Shown here piece after piece: positions 29,437-41,208 of a DNA stretch of 64,000 nucleotides (its first letter is position 1; each line of letters starts with the position of its first letter). The DNA lies in assembly GCA_025370055.1 (NCBI GenBank), contig CP073041.1, positions 2,294,001 to 2,358,000 on the forward strand, in the 5' to 3' direction. The position numbers and the translations under genes are program-made. Under the pieces are notes generated by a model. That model did not search any database, was not told the DNA's origin, and saw nothing but the letters and a program-made list of their open reading frames with translations. This stretch comes from Woronichinia naegeliana WA131 (GTDB lineage Bacteria; Cyanobacteriota; Cyanobacteriia; Cyanobacteriales; Microcystaceae).

Positions 29437-29769
29437 GTGCTTTTCTTATTCAAGGTGCTTTTCTTATTAGATTTTCAAGTCGAATATAGCGCGACCATGT
29501 CCCAACAGGACTTATTTCAGATTTGGACAGAGGAAGCGGATGCGGCTCTTAATGCTAAACAAGCTGGTGTGGTGGTCGATCTCTGGAAATGTTTCGGGGA
29601 ACGGCGGGTGATTGCCATTGTTCAGATTGACTCCGTTGATACCCTGGATCAAATTTTATTTACCCTACCCATTATGCAAAAAATGGGGCAACACGTACAG
29701 ATAAAAGTGACTGCCTTACGACGCTATGAAGATTTCACGGCGGATCTTAAAACCTGGATAGAAAAATAA
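29437..29769 (+). CDS. Small muconolactone-isomerase-like (dimeric barrel) protein
   Basis: 110 aa from GTG at 29437, 104 aa from GTG at 29455. The core DLFQIWTEEADAALNAKQAG, DLWKCFGERRVIAIVQI and PIMQKMGQHVQIKVTALRRYEDF resembles the short muconolactone isomerase-like alpha/beta barrel proteins common in cyanobacteria. Their substrate is unknown; catalysis of the aromatic pathway reaction is unlikely. A ribosome-binding AAGGAG lies 9 bases before the first GTG. The first 18 bp of the gene are tandemly duplicated in frame (CAAGGTGCTTTTCTTATT twice, 29433-29468). Confidence 0.7.
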   Translation: MLFLFKVLFLLDFQVEYSATMSQQDLFQIWTEEADAALNAKQAGVVVDLWKCFGERRVIAIVQIDSVDTLDQILFTLPIMQKMGQHVQIKVTALRRYEDFTADLKTWIEK

Positions 29770-29799
29770 GATCTAAACCTCATCTAACTTGAAACCCAT

Positions 29800-32116
<2,317 letters not shown>

Positions 32117-32233
32117 TTTAATTGCCTGCGCTCATAAGCTATTGGGATTTCTTCATGCTATAGTCAAGAGTCAAAAACCTTGGCGATGTCCTGAAAATAT
32201 AGAGACAAAGGAGGAAAAACTGCAAGCGTGCTA

Positions 32234-32626
32234 ATTCTCTGATATTGGTTGAAAGAGTTAACATAACTCATTCTCTGACGAGTTGTATGAGGATGAGTTG
32301 TTTGTTTTGACTAATTTTATTTGATAGCGATCCTATCAAGGCCTTGACAAACAAGATAATCGCTAAATCTCCCAATTCTGGGGGACTTTGAACCGAGAAA
32401 GATACCGATTTCCCCCCAAGTTTGGGGGGCAGGGGGCAAAACAAGGTTAACGGGTAGATGTGTGTACACGGCAGCCTTAAAAAGGGGAACCTGTTCCCAG
32501 GATATCTCTAAAAAAACTACAGTTACCAAAATGGATGGAGTTTATTATTTTTTGTAACCTTAAGTCTAACAAAAATGAGTCAATTTTAGGAGTTTCCCCA
32601 TTCTAAAAATTATACAGTTTTAACTT
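32234..32626. other. Intergenic region before recQ
   Basis: No gene seen. It holds the unplaced right end of the IS110 element and host spacer with C-runs (TTTCCCCCCAAGTTTGG). A similar string ACCGATTCCCCCTTGG lies left of IS110 near 29853, which might mark the ancestral target, but this is weak. The recQ promoter is probably in the AT-rich last 100 bp. Confidence 0.5.
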
Positions 32627-34096
32627 GTGACAGAAATTTCTCCCACTCCTAGCCTACGAGATCTCGAAAATTTACTCCAACAAATTTGGGGTTATTCGTC
32701 CTTTCGTTTTCCCCAGGCAGAAGTGATTCAATCTCTTTTAAACGCTCAGGATGCGGTTGTTGTGATGCCAACGGGCGGCGGAAAGTCGATTTGTTTCCAA
32801 TTACCCGCCGTTCTTCAAGAGGGATTAACCATTGTCGTTTCTCCTCTTATTGCCCTCATGGAAAATCAAGTGCAGGAATTACGCGATCGCCGTTTATCGG
32901 CCGCTTGTTTACACAATGAATTATCTCGTTATCACCGCCGCCAAGTGCTGCAATCCTTAGCACAGGGTCAACTAAGCTTATTGTATGTCGCGCCTGAAAC
33001 CCTACTTAGTCCTAACCTTTGGACGATTCTCTGTCAGCCCCAGATCAAGATTCGGGGTTTGATGTTGGACGAAGCCCATTGCCTAGTACAGTGGGGAGAT
33101 AGCTTTCGGCCAGTTTATCGTCGTTTGGGGAGTTTTCGTCAGGCTCTCCTCCGGCAAAATCCCCAGGCGAAACCCTTTGGCATTGCCGCTTTTACGGCTA
33201 CGGCAACCCCCGAAACGCAACAGGATATCGCCACTAGTTTACAGTTAAAAAAACCTCGTATTTTTGCCCTCAGTCCCTACCGTTCCCATTTACGATTGAT
33301 GGTAAAAATTGCCTGGAGTAATCGTTGTCGGCGAGATTTGATGCTCAATTTTATTAATCTTCATCCTGGCCAGAGTGGCTTAATTTATGTGCGATCGCGG
33401 CGGGAAAGTGAACTTTTGAGCCAAGCATTACGCTTATTAAAATATGAAACAATTGCCTATCATGGTGGCTTAGGATCTCAACAAAGACGGGAAATTGAAC
33501 AACAATGGTTAAGGGGAGAATTGCCCTTTGTGGTTTGTACAAATGCCTTTGGGCTAGGGATTAATAAACCCGATATTCGTTGGATTTTGCACTATCATCC
33601 TCCCGCTTTATTATCGGAATATCTTCAGGAAATTGGTCGAGGGGGACGGGATCAATTACCGGCAAATTGTTTGACCCTGATTAGTGAACCAACGGGCTGG
33701 CTTGATCCCAGCGATCGCCAACGTCAAGGCTTTTTTCAACAGCAATTAGAGCAACAATACCGTCAAGCCACTGCGATCGCTCGTCAAATTCCTCGCCAAG
33801 GAGAAATCCAAGCAATTAAGGCCACCTTTCCCGATCTAGAATTATCCCTTTCTCTGCTTCACTGTCTAGGACAACTGGAATGGTTAGATCCCTTTCATTA
33901 TCGTTTGCTCAATGACCGTCACTCACCTCATTTTTCCCCTATCAATGCCATAGCAGTCCAATCTGTTCAACCTTACCTAAGAACTCGCCGATGTCGTTGG
34001 CAATTTTTGCTTCAGGCCTTTGGTTGGTTATCGGAGGCAAAAAATTTGGCCTGTGGTCAATGTGATAATTGTCGTCGCTTTAAGTTCAAACTTTAA
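32627..34096 (+). CDS. recQ: ATP-dependent DNA helicase RecQ
   Basis: 489 aa from GTG. 3'-5' DNA helicase of recombination and repair. Walker A MPTGGGKS (47-54), DEAH box at 148-151 (LMLDEAHCLVQWG), motif III FTATATP, motif VI region EIGRGGRDQLPA, and a C-terminal zinc-binding CGQCDNC near residue 478. No HRDC domain, as in short cyanobacterial RecQ. HIP1 octamers and host-like codon use. No sign of damage despite mobile elements on both sides. Confidence 0.92.
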   Translation: MTEISPTPSLRDLENLLQQIWGYSSFRFPQAEVIQSLLNAQDAVVVMPTGGGKSICFQLPAVLQEGLTIVVSPLIALMENQVQELRDRRLSAACLHNELSRYHRRQVLQSLAQGQLSLLYVAPETLLSPNLWTILCQPQIKIRGLMLDEAHCLVQWGDSFRPVYRRLGSFRQALLRQNPQAKPFGIAAFTATATPETQQDIATSLQLKKPRIFALSPYRSHLRLMVKIAWSNRCRRDLMLNFINLHPGQSGLIYVRSRRESELLSQALRLLKYETIAYHGGLGSQQRREIEQQWLRGELPFVVCTNAFGLGINKPDIRWILHYHPPALLSEYLQEIGRGGRDQLPANCLTLISEPTGWLDPSDRQRQGFFQQQLEQQYRQATAIARQIPRQGEIQAIKATFPDLELSLSLLHCLGQLEWLDPFHYRLLNDRHSPHFSPINAIAVQSVQPYLRTRRCRWQFLLQAFGWLSEAKNLACGQCDNCRRFKFKL

Positions 34097-34118
34097 ATTA
34101 AGACTTCGCATCACCCGG

Positions 34119-34250
34119 AGGTTCTTCTGGCTTTGCGGTAGAAGATGTATAATATAATAAGATACAGTATATGAGGATGGCATCAATGTTATTTTTTCTG
34201 GAAAATCTCCTGAATTTGCCAAAGGTAAGCATAAGAAATGTTATTCAAGA
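34119..34250 (+). mobile_element. Solo end of ISL3-A
   Basis: Begins GGTTCTTCTGGCTTTGCGG, as the 5' end of ISL3-A, and continues into the transposase start (MASMLFFLENLLNLPKV, then a stop). The rest is missing. It lies 22 bp behind the recQ stop. Confidence 0.8.
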
Positions 34251-34723
34251 ACAGCAATTCTAAATTTGCGCTGTAGCAAGGGTTTCAGGTTTTAGTTCGC
34301 GTAATACGGGGTAAAATTTAACGGGATTAACAAGTTCATTTTACGAGTCTTCAAGCTTTTAGGCAAAATAGTACATCTAGGGTTGCCCCAAAAACCCCCT
34401 TTAAAATGTTCTTTAAATCCCTAAAAGGCTTGCTGTGTCTAAAACTGAGAATTGCTGATTCAACCCACATTCCGTACTTGGCAACAAGAATTTTAATTAA
34501 TACGAACAAGTCTAGATTAGCAGAAGTGCTTCCCCACAAAGGTTTCAGGAATCACAATCTGCTGATCAACAAAAGTACGCCTCTTTATGCAGCACAAAAG
34601 CACTGATAAACGCACTACTATAGTCTTTCCTTCTCCGTCTATATCTAGTGTTGTGATGGCTAATGATGCCTGCATATAGCGTGTAAATTTTAAATTATTT
34701 ATTTTCTTCTAATTGGTACGGAA
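34251..34723. other. Intergenic remnant region
   Basis: Nothing recognisable as a gene. AT-rich with short unrelated reading frames. Possibly decayed mobile DNA between recQ and the intron. Confidence 0.4.
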
Positions 34724-34814
34724 TATGGATTTAAACGCGATCGCAGACCTCATTTTAATTCTGTCCTCAAGAGCGATCATTTTTACATTTGAAATATTAG
34801 GTTTGCTCGTCACA
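34724..34814 (+). pseudogene. Start of a small membrane protein cut by group II intron copy 2
   Basis: ATG at 34724 opens MDLNAIADLILILSSR, followed by a hydrophobic stretch ending GLLVT, with a HIP1 octamer at codons 4-6. It is cut at 34815 by the intron 3' end in antisense. The continuation was not found. Layout resembles N-termini of DUF1622-type membrane proteins, but this is a guess. Confidence 0.4.
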
Positions 34815-34857
34815 ATCGGAATCGAAGGAGTAAGTCACCTCACTCCAGCGTTCCACA

Positions 34858-34893
34858 GAATCTGTGCGAGACAGATTTCTCCATCACACGGCT
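34858..34893 (-). ncRNA. Group II intron domain V (copy 2)
   Basis: Same hairpin as copy 1 with one change in the 3' arm (GCACAGATTC instead of GCACGGATTC), which weakens one pair. Confidence 0.7.
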
Positions 34894-35657
34894 CCTACTG
34901 TAGTCTCCGTTTGGAATGTCACCATAGAAAATCCAATTTAGAACATTCAGGTTCGATAGGGGTTTGACCGCAACCTTGTTTTCTAGACTTAGTTTTGGTT
35001 TCCCTTTTGCCCTGTTTAATTCTCTCTTGGTGTATGGTCTGTTGTTGATGACAACTGCGGTGAAGTATCTGTAAATTCGATAACTTCCAATTATTGTGTT
35101 TTCCATCAACATGATGTAGTTCTAAAGATTCTACTTCAGAGATTAGGTTAAGTCCACAATGTCAACACTGGAACTTTTGCTGAGTAAGTTTCTTTGAATA
35201 AATTGAGTTATAGAAAGGTTTCTCTCTTTTCGTCCAATAATTCAAATCACCATCAAAATAAGATTTTTCTCCCTGAACTTTAATCCATTTTCTTGTAGGA
35301 CAATTACCAGTAGATACCAATTTTTGTCCCTCAGTTTTGTAGAACTTGACAAAATCTTTAACTGTTTTGCCTCGTTTTCTCAAAAACCATTTACGGATGA
35401 TATGGAGAAGGGTTTTTCTCACTCGCGAGTCACTCAAAGAGCGATTACCACAGAACTTATAGAAATTCCACCAGCCTCTTAAAAGGGGATTTAGCTTATT
35501 TATCAGAGTTTCCCAGCTTAGATGGCGGGATTTTCTAACAATATGCTTGACTTTCCTTAAAAGTTGCGTGATGCTTTCTTTTGACGGTTTCATACGAAAC
35601 ACTTTGTCAGGATAAAGTTGACAATGATGTCCTAGAAAATCAAATCCCTCGGAGGCT

Positions 35658-36901
35658 GGCTCTCCCCTTGTCTGTGTGTAATGTTATGTTACGAGTTAAA
35701 GCAAGCTAACAATTTAAGCCGTAGATGCTCAAATTAGCAAATCCATAACTTTTCCTTTTTATTAATTTAATTTTTGTATTCATCCCTTCCGTTAATCCAT
35801 TAGTTGTATGGTTTTCAAAATAATTGCATATACCTGTCAAATGAGTTTTCAGCATACCCACACTTTTTTTATAGAATAGGCACGCTGTTCTCATCCATTT
35901 TTCAAATTTTCTCCTTGCACCATTTGTCGTTCTTGAATGCTCATAAATATCTCTAATCTCTTCCTTCATTTCATACGCTATTCCTAAACAAGGATACATT
36001 TTCAATATCTCTTCTAACTCTTCTCTTTTTTCTTTTTTTAACTCTTCTTTATTTTTCCATAATAGGTATGTTAAACCCTTTTTATGGATATTCATTTTCT
36101 TTCTCAATTTATTCAATTCTTCATTTATATTTTTCATTACATGAAATCTATCATAGACGATTTTAGCATTTACAAATAACTCCTTTATTGCTGACGTAAA
36201 TCCCTCCCACATATCCACACTTACTTCCTTTACATTCTCTCTAACCCTTGCTGGCTGCACCTTTAGGGCTTCTATTATCTCTTCTTTTTTGTGTCCTTTT
36301 ATTACTTCTAACAATTCCTTTTTATTTATATCTATCACTGTTGTAATAAAGTCTTTTTTTCCTTTTCTATTACTAAATTCGTCTAAACTTATCTTTTCTG
36401 GTAATTCCCATTCCTTCTTTTCTGCCTGCTTTGCATACTCTTCAAATATTGATTCCAATGTTCCCCAACTTATTTCTTCTTCTTGCCTTACCTCTTCTAC
36501 ATTTTTCTTCTTTACTTGCTCATAAATCTTTTCTTCATAACGAATTGTATAATGTTTTCTTAGCCGCATAAAGTCCAGTCTTTCTGTTATGTATTTCTGA
36601 CATTTTTCACAATGGAACTGGCGGCGGGGCACTTCCAGATATACTTTCTTTCCCAATAGGGATAAATCCCGAACCAAATTATACTCTATTTGATTTATAT
36701 CTTCCAATTCTTTATGACAATTTGGACATTCCATTACTTCGTTTTTCATTTTTAATTTTAAGAACAAAGCACCATCTATTTCTCGATAGTTTACGACTGT
36801 TACCTTTGGCAAACCTAGTAGCTCATCCAAGTTTATCCACATACTCCACCTCCTACTGTGGTATTACTGTTATACACTTTCCACACAGTTGGGGGAAGAG
36901 C
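35658..36901 (-). mobile_element. ISL3-family element B
   Basis: 1244 bp; ends GGCTCTCCCC and (reverse) GCTCTTCCCC; 8-bp TSD CGGAGGCT at 35650-35657 and 36902-36909. Inserted in the RT gene of intron copy 2. Confidence 0.87.
35706..36842 (-). CDS. ISL3-family transposase B
   Basis: 378 aa. Zinc-ribbon CPNCHKE and CEKCQKY at the N-terminus, then LDEFSNRKGKKDF, EVSVDMWEGF, YDRFHVMKNINEEL and the C-terminal HTTNGLTEGMNTKIKLIKRKSYGF. Only distantly like transposase A (3043-4233). Uninterrupted. Confidence 0.88.
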   Translation of the reverse strand: MWINLDELLGLPKVTVVNYREIDGALFLKLKMKNEVMECPNCHKELEDINQIEYNLVRDLSLLGKKVYLEVPRRQFHCEKCQKYITERLDFMRLRKHYTIRYEEKIYEQVKKKNVEEVRQEEEISWGTLESIFEEYAKQAEKKEWELPEKISLDEFSNRKGKKDFITTVIDINKKELLEVIKGHKKEEIIEALKVQPARVRENVKEVSVDMWEGFTSAIKELFVNAKIVYDRFHVMKNINEELNKLRKKMNIHKKGLTYLLWKNKEELKKEKREELEEILKMYPCLGIAYEMKEEIRDIYEHSRTTNGARRKFEKWMRTACLFYKKSVGMLKTHLTGICNYFENHTTNGLTEGMNTKIKLIKRKSYGFANLSIYGLNC

Positions 36902-37120
36902 CGGAGGCTTTTACCAATCGAGTTTTTCCCTCGTTAAGTCTGAGTCCTCGTTCTGCCAGTTTTGTCTCTATTTCTGCTTTGATTTCTCCCATTTTGGTTA
37001 AGTCTTTGCAGATAACCACGAAGTCGTCAGCATAGCGAATTATCGAGGCTCGACAGATTTGTTTCCTGTCATTTTTATATCGATAAAGGCGGGTAGTGAT
37101 TCGATAGTAGTGGTGGCGGC

Positions 37121-37930
37121 TTAAGCCTTTGCTAATTGGGCATTGTAGTCGTGTATAAAGTACCAAATTGCCCCAATATGATTTTCCACATTTTTGGAAA
37201 AAGAGAGGCTTTTTCGCACCAGTCGAGAGATTCTTTGTCGAAAGGTATTATTTAATCTTTCAACATGATTAGTTTGTCCCGTCTCTTTACCGACTGCTCG
37301 ATGACGTTTACTGGGAATAACTTTCTCATAAGATACCCAAAAATCCGTGTAAGCAACGGCACATTGTCGGTAAACAGCAGGCAAACTTGCCCAAAGTTTT
37401 TTGGCTGATGCACGGCTTCTGTCCCCAATATAACAACCAACAATGTCTCTTGTTGTTCTGTCTATAGCTAACCAGACATAAAACTTATTTTCTTTGGAGA
37501 AAACAAATGACCAAAGCTCATCACATTCGATAGTCAATTTTCCTCGCGCTTTTTCTGAAACGCTTATCTGACGAGGTACCGCAGCAAATTTATCATTAAC
37601 ATAATTCTGTAACCATGACCAACTTACTCCTGTGACTCTTTCAATTCCCCGTAGAGAAATTCGCTCTAATAGGAGCCTATCAATTAATTGTTTTGTCTGT
37701 TCTGAAACTCTCTTCTGACTAGAGTTAATAACAAACTGGCGACCACAGTCTTTACATAGATTTTTGGGCTTACCATTATGGGCGGAACCATTCTTAATAG
37801 TGTGATAAGAGCCACAACTTGGGCAAGGCTGTTTAAAATTAGTCTTTGAGGGACAATATTTCTCTGCCAATTGCTGTTCTACTGTCAATTGATTTAAGAC
37901 AAAAAATAATAGCGCAAAAATGTTAGCCAT
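37121..37930 (-). CDS. IS1-family transposase, single frame
   Basis: 269 aa. N-terminal zinc finger CPSCGSYHTIKNG ... CKDCGRQF, HTH (SLRGIERVTGVSWSWLQNYV), then the DDE part ECDELWSFV, AYTDFWVSYEKVIP and HVERLNNTFRQRISRLVRKSLSFSKN. InsA and InsB parts are fused without the -1 frameshift of classical IS1. The coding frame is intact though IS630-A separates it from the element's upstream end. Confidence 0.9.
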   Translation of the reverse strand: MANIFALLFFVLNQLTVEQQLAEKYCPSKTNFKQPCPSCGSYHTIKNGSAHNGKPKNLCKDCGRQFVINSSQKRVSEQTKQLIDRLLLERISLRGIERVTGVSWSWLQNYVNDKFAAVPRQISVSEKARGKLTIECDELWSFVFSKENKFYVWLAIDRTTRDIVGCYIGDRSRASAKKLWASLPAVYRQCAVAYTDFWVSYEKVIPSKRHRAVGKETGQTNHVERLNNTFRQRISRLVRKSLSFSKNVENHIGAIWYFIHDYNAQLAKA

Positions 37931-37986
37931 AAAAACGTTGATTTAGGGGATAGATTTGAGAAAAATTTATATTAGTTGATATTCTA

Positions 37987-39173
37987 AGCTGTCATCAGTT
38001 TAACTTGCAATAATACTTGAGCCCTTGTTTTTGATTTTACGTCCCCAACATATTGTCAATCCACCTTCATTAAGAAGTTTATGGATGAGAGATTCTAATT
38101 CTTCAATTGATTTGAATAATTTATTTGCAATATATTCTTTGGCTGAATGCCATACCAATTCCATTAAATTATAATCGGGACTATAGGGGGGTAAAAACTC
38201 CAAAATAATGTTTGGCATTTCTTCCGTGCTCTCGTCTAGAATTTCTTGCTTTTTGTGGAAGCTCGCATTATCTAAAATAATCACAATCTTCGGACCATTC
38301 TTTTCAAAGTCTTCTTTTTTATTTCCTTGTTCTATCCATTCTCTTTGTATGTCTTTGTAAAATTTTAATAATACACTCTTGAAGTTCTGAGAGTTACCAG
38401 TGGGAATCAAATCAACCCACCGTTTTTTGTCAGTATATCTAATACCACCCATTACATTGACTCTTCCTTTTCTTCTATCTCCCCTCACTTTTTTACGCTT
38501 TCCTTTTTTTGTCCAATGTTTTCTCCGTATTACTCTTAAGCTGAAGCCACTTTCATCCCAAAACCATATCTGGATTGATTCTGGCTTTTCTTTCAAAAGC
38601 TTCTTGTACTCTTCAACTTTCTTTCTAAATTCCTCTCTTTTTTGCTCATCTTGTTTATCTTCTAGACTATATTTTGCCCAGATGTAGACAAATCGCTTTT
38701 TTTTAAGCATATTTCTAAGTTGTGTATTTCCTAACAATATACCCGTTTCTTTTTCCATATGAGTTGATAGTCTTGCTACTGTCCAACGTCCAAATTCATA
38801 TCCAAACTCTTCAGGCTCTTTGATTATTATCTCCGTCAATTTCTCTATGTATTCTTCTGTTACTTTCCTGTGATTTCCTTTTTTTCTTTTGTCTCTTAAG
38901 CTTTCTATCTCTTTCGGATTTCCATTATTGCACCAGTACCACACTTGTCGTTTACAACATCCTAATAATCCTGATATTTCATCATACGTTTTTCCTTCAT
39001 TTCTCAGTAACATAATCAATATTCTCTCTCTTGTAACTGCGTGCTCTTCCGTTTTAAGGGCTTTTTGTAGCTCTTTCTTGGTCTTTTGGTCTAAGAAGTT
39101 TAACGTCAGCATAGTCATACAAAAAAGTAAGTCTATATATTCTACCTTATATCCACTTAGAGTGATGACAGCT
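37987..39173 (-). mobile_element. IS630-family element A
   Basis: Ends AGCTGTCATCAGTTTAA and (reverse) AGCTGTCATCACTCTAA, flanked by TA (37985-37986, 39174-39175). Inserted in IS1-like element C. Confidence 0.87.
38000..39118 (-). CDS. IS630-family transposase A
   Basis: 372 aa. N-terminal HTH (KTYDEISGLLGCCKRQVWYW), then DDE motifs QIWFWDESGFS, IVIILDNASFHK and LEFLPPYSPDYNLMELVW. The C-terminal ~30 residues read through a basic tail (GRKIKNKGSS). A fragment of a second copy is at 10761-11342. Confidence 0.9.
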   Translation of the reverse strand: MTMLTLNFLDQKTKKELQKALKTEEHAVTRERILIMLLRNEGKTYDEISGLLGCCKRQVWYWCNNGNPKEIESLRDKRKKGNHRKVTEEYIEKLTEIIIKEPEEFGYEFGRWTVARLSTHMEKETGILLGNTQLRNMLKKKRFVYIWAKYSLEDKQDEQKREEFRKKVEEYKKLLKEKPESIQIWFWDESGFSLRVIRRKHWTKKGKRKKVRGDRRKGRVNVMGGIRYTDKKRWVDLIPTGNSQNFKSVLLKFYKDIQREWIEQGNKKEDFEKNGPKIVIILDNASFHKKQEILDESTEEMPNIILEFLPPYSPDYNLMELVWHSAKEYIANKLFKSIEELESLIHKLLNEGGLTICWGRKIKNKGSSIIAS

Positions 39174-39385
39174 TACATCATCCCTGCCATATAAGCTATT
39201 TAGACCACCACTACTATCGAATCACTACCAAAGGCGTTTACCTTCAATTCCGTGTAGAGCAATATTCGCAAGGAGAGGACTAATGACTCCTCCCTGTGGG
39301 GTTCCTGTTTGGGTTGACGTAAACTCAGGTTCTACGCCTGCCTTTAGTACCTGTTTTATTGCTCTATAAACTGTTTTATCGCAGA

Positions 39386-40775
39386 GGGTGCGACCTTTAG
39401 TTGATAAAAGCTGTTGTAATCAGGGTTCTACAGGGAACCCATATTGATCAAGTTTTGCCCAAAATTGACTCCATCGTTCCTTGGTCAATACCAAAGCTCG
39501 TAGGCTCAAAATAATTCCTGCTCCTTTTTCCTTCCATCGCATCCCTGAACAACATAATCGTTGTTTGACCAACGTCTTACAAGCTGCTTCCGTAACACCT
39601 GAACCAATCGGATACTTTTTCTCTAAGTATTCAGCATAATCCATTTGATGCTGATGATTCTCGTAATAAGTAATCGCCGCTTGTAGTTTCTCGGTAAGAT
39701 TCTTAGAATGACTTTTTTCTTCTTTGACTTCTTTCATCAGATTTAGCAGTTCTCCTGCTTTTCCTTTTTCATGCTTGAGTTCTCGACAATTTTCAGTCAA
39801 CCATTCTTTTTGTTTTGACACGGTATTCGGATGCAACGCTTCTGCCAAGGCACCTAAGTAACCAGAGGCATGATAGAAATCTAATATCTGTTCTTCCGTT
39901 TGCTTTTCTAAAAACTTCCAATTTGATTCTGCCCCGTCTGCTATCCCGACCAATGTTGCCTCTGGATAACGGTTTTTCGCTCGCTCAATTTCTCTTTCTA
40001 ATCTTTCTAGAAAACTCTTTTTTCCATACTCTGGTGCCGCACCTAGATAGATTGTAGGTTGACGTTCGCCTTCACTATCGTATAGGGAAACGGTTCCCAC
40101 CATTGCTTCACGGTAGCCATCCTCACACATCAGCATACAGGTTCCATCTAATCCTATTCCCACTGTTGCAATTTGGCTATCCTCCTTGGGCGGGGCATAA
40201 CTCCACGCTTCTTCTTTTGCCTGTACCACACTTCCTACTGCTTCACTCAATCTTTGGATATAGGATAGCGCTACTTTTCTACCATGATTTTCTAATAAAT
40301 CATTTTTCACCTCTTTGCCTGCCATCCCTGACATTTTTGAGGATACCTGTTTTGCCAATAATGGCGTTGATGTTATGATTATCCTTGCTTCTCTTTCTAA
40401 GGGGCAATACGTTTTTCCTCAAAGGTGAACGCTGATATACATGACGATTCACTATAACCTCACCATAAGGTGTTTGATATTCTTTCGGTTGCTCTCCCTT
40501 ACTCTTCCAGATTTCTTCACCGATTTTTAAGGGTGAACCATCTGTATCTAAATATTTCAAGGCTTCTTTGCTGGCGATGCAACCTACTTCGTTTAAGCCT
40601 TTTTGAATATTTATTTCTGTATCCAACATTGAACGACTGAGTTCTAATGTTAGTTCTATTTTTATCTTTGAACCCTCTACATTAATTAGTTTTGCTGTCA
40701 TCATTGTTTCCTCTTTGTCACTTTTCATCCCATGTTAACACTTTTCTTTTCCTTCATCAACTAAAGGTCACACCC
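39386..40775 (-). mobile_element. ISKra4-A copy 4
   Basis: 1390 bp; 8-bp TSD ATCGCAGA at 39378-39385 and 40776-40783. Inserted in intron copy 2. Confidence 0.92.
39420..40728 (-). pseudogene. ISKra4-family transposase, frameshifted version
   Basis: Frames 40728-40300 and 40358-39420, with the CCTTTGAGG change. It shares the P variant of QPTIYLG with the intact copy 3 and has a unique L in AEYLEKKYP. Confidence 0.85.
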
Positions 40776-40928
40776 ATCGCAGATAAGGTGATTGAGAAGA
40801 TACTGATGATTGATGCGGTCAAAGCACTTTTCTATGTCTCCGTCTAATAGGGAGCATCTCACCTTTGCAATAAGTAGAAATACTTAACGAGGTAAATGAA
40901 AGAGTCAAAAAAGGTAATCATTTAAATA

Positions 40929-41138
40929 GGGCTTGCTGAATAAGTATAGAACCCTTGCCAGATAATGCTTTCAAGCATTTTAAAAACGATCAGGTGCAAG
41001 GTTATGGCCTTTGGAGGCTCAAAGCCCATGCACGTCGTTGGAAAACTGGGGGTTGAAATTGGAAACTACTCTCTGAAGTCACCATTTTTCGCCTCCTGTG
41101 GCATCTAGGTTCGTTTTGTGGACTTTTTCAGCAGACCC
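40929..41138 (+). mobile_element. MITE-1 copy 2
   Basis: 210 bp, same ends and about 97 percent like copy 1 by eye; TSD TAAATA at 40923-40928 and 41139-41144. Confidence 0.87.
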
Positions 41139-41208
41139 TAAATAGGAACAGCGATGACGAAGGACTTGTGGTACATTGTCAGAATTCCAACTCGCACCAG
41201 TAATTTTA

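Larger units (their letters stand above)
37092..39229 (-). mobile_element. IS1-family element C, interrupted by IS630-A
   Basis: Perfect ends GGTAGTGATTCGATAGTAGT; 7-bp direct repeat AAAGGCG at 37085-37091 and 39230-39236. Inserted in the intron RT gene. IS630-A sits in its leader between the left end and the transposase start. Confidence 0.88.
34815..40847 (-). mobile_element. Group II intron copy 2, truncated and cut by four IS elements
   Basis: Minus-strand intron with 3' end at 34815 and domain V at 34858-34893. The body runs right to about 40847 and is interrupted by ISL3-B (35658-36901), IS1-like C (37092-39229, with IS630-A inside) and ISKra4-A copy 4 (39386-40775). Each insertion has its own TSD. 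The 5' part of the intron is missing beyond 40847. Confidence 0.82.
35100..40847 (-). pseudogene. Group II intron reverse transcriptase, in fragments
   Basis: Fragments from N to C: 40847-40776, 39385-39237, 37084-36910, 35649-35100. They hold LDGDIEKCFDRI, GTPQGGVISPLLANI, RYADDFVVICKDL and the X domain (LLRGWWNFYKFC). The HNH region starts after a nonsense TGA at CQC (35160, TGT to TGA). Sequence is close to copy 1 (96-98 percent by eye). Confidence 0.8.
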
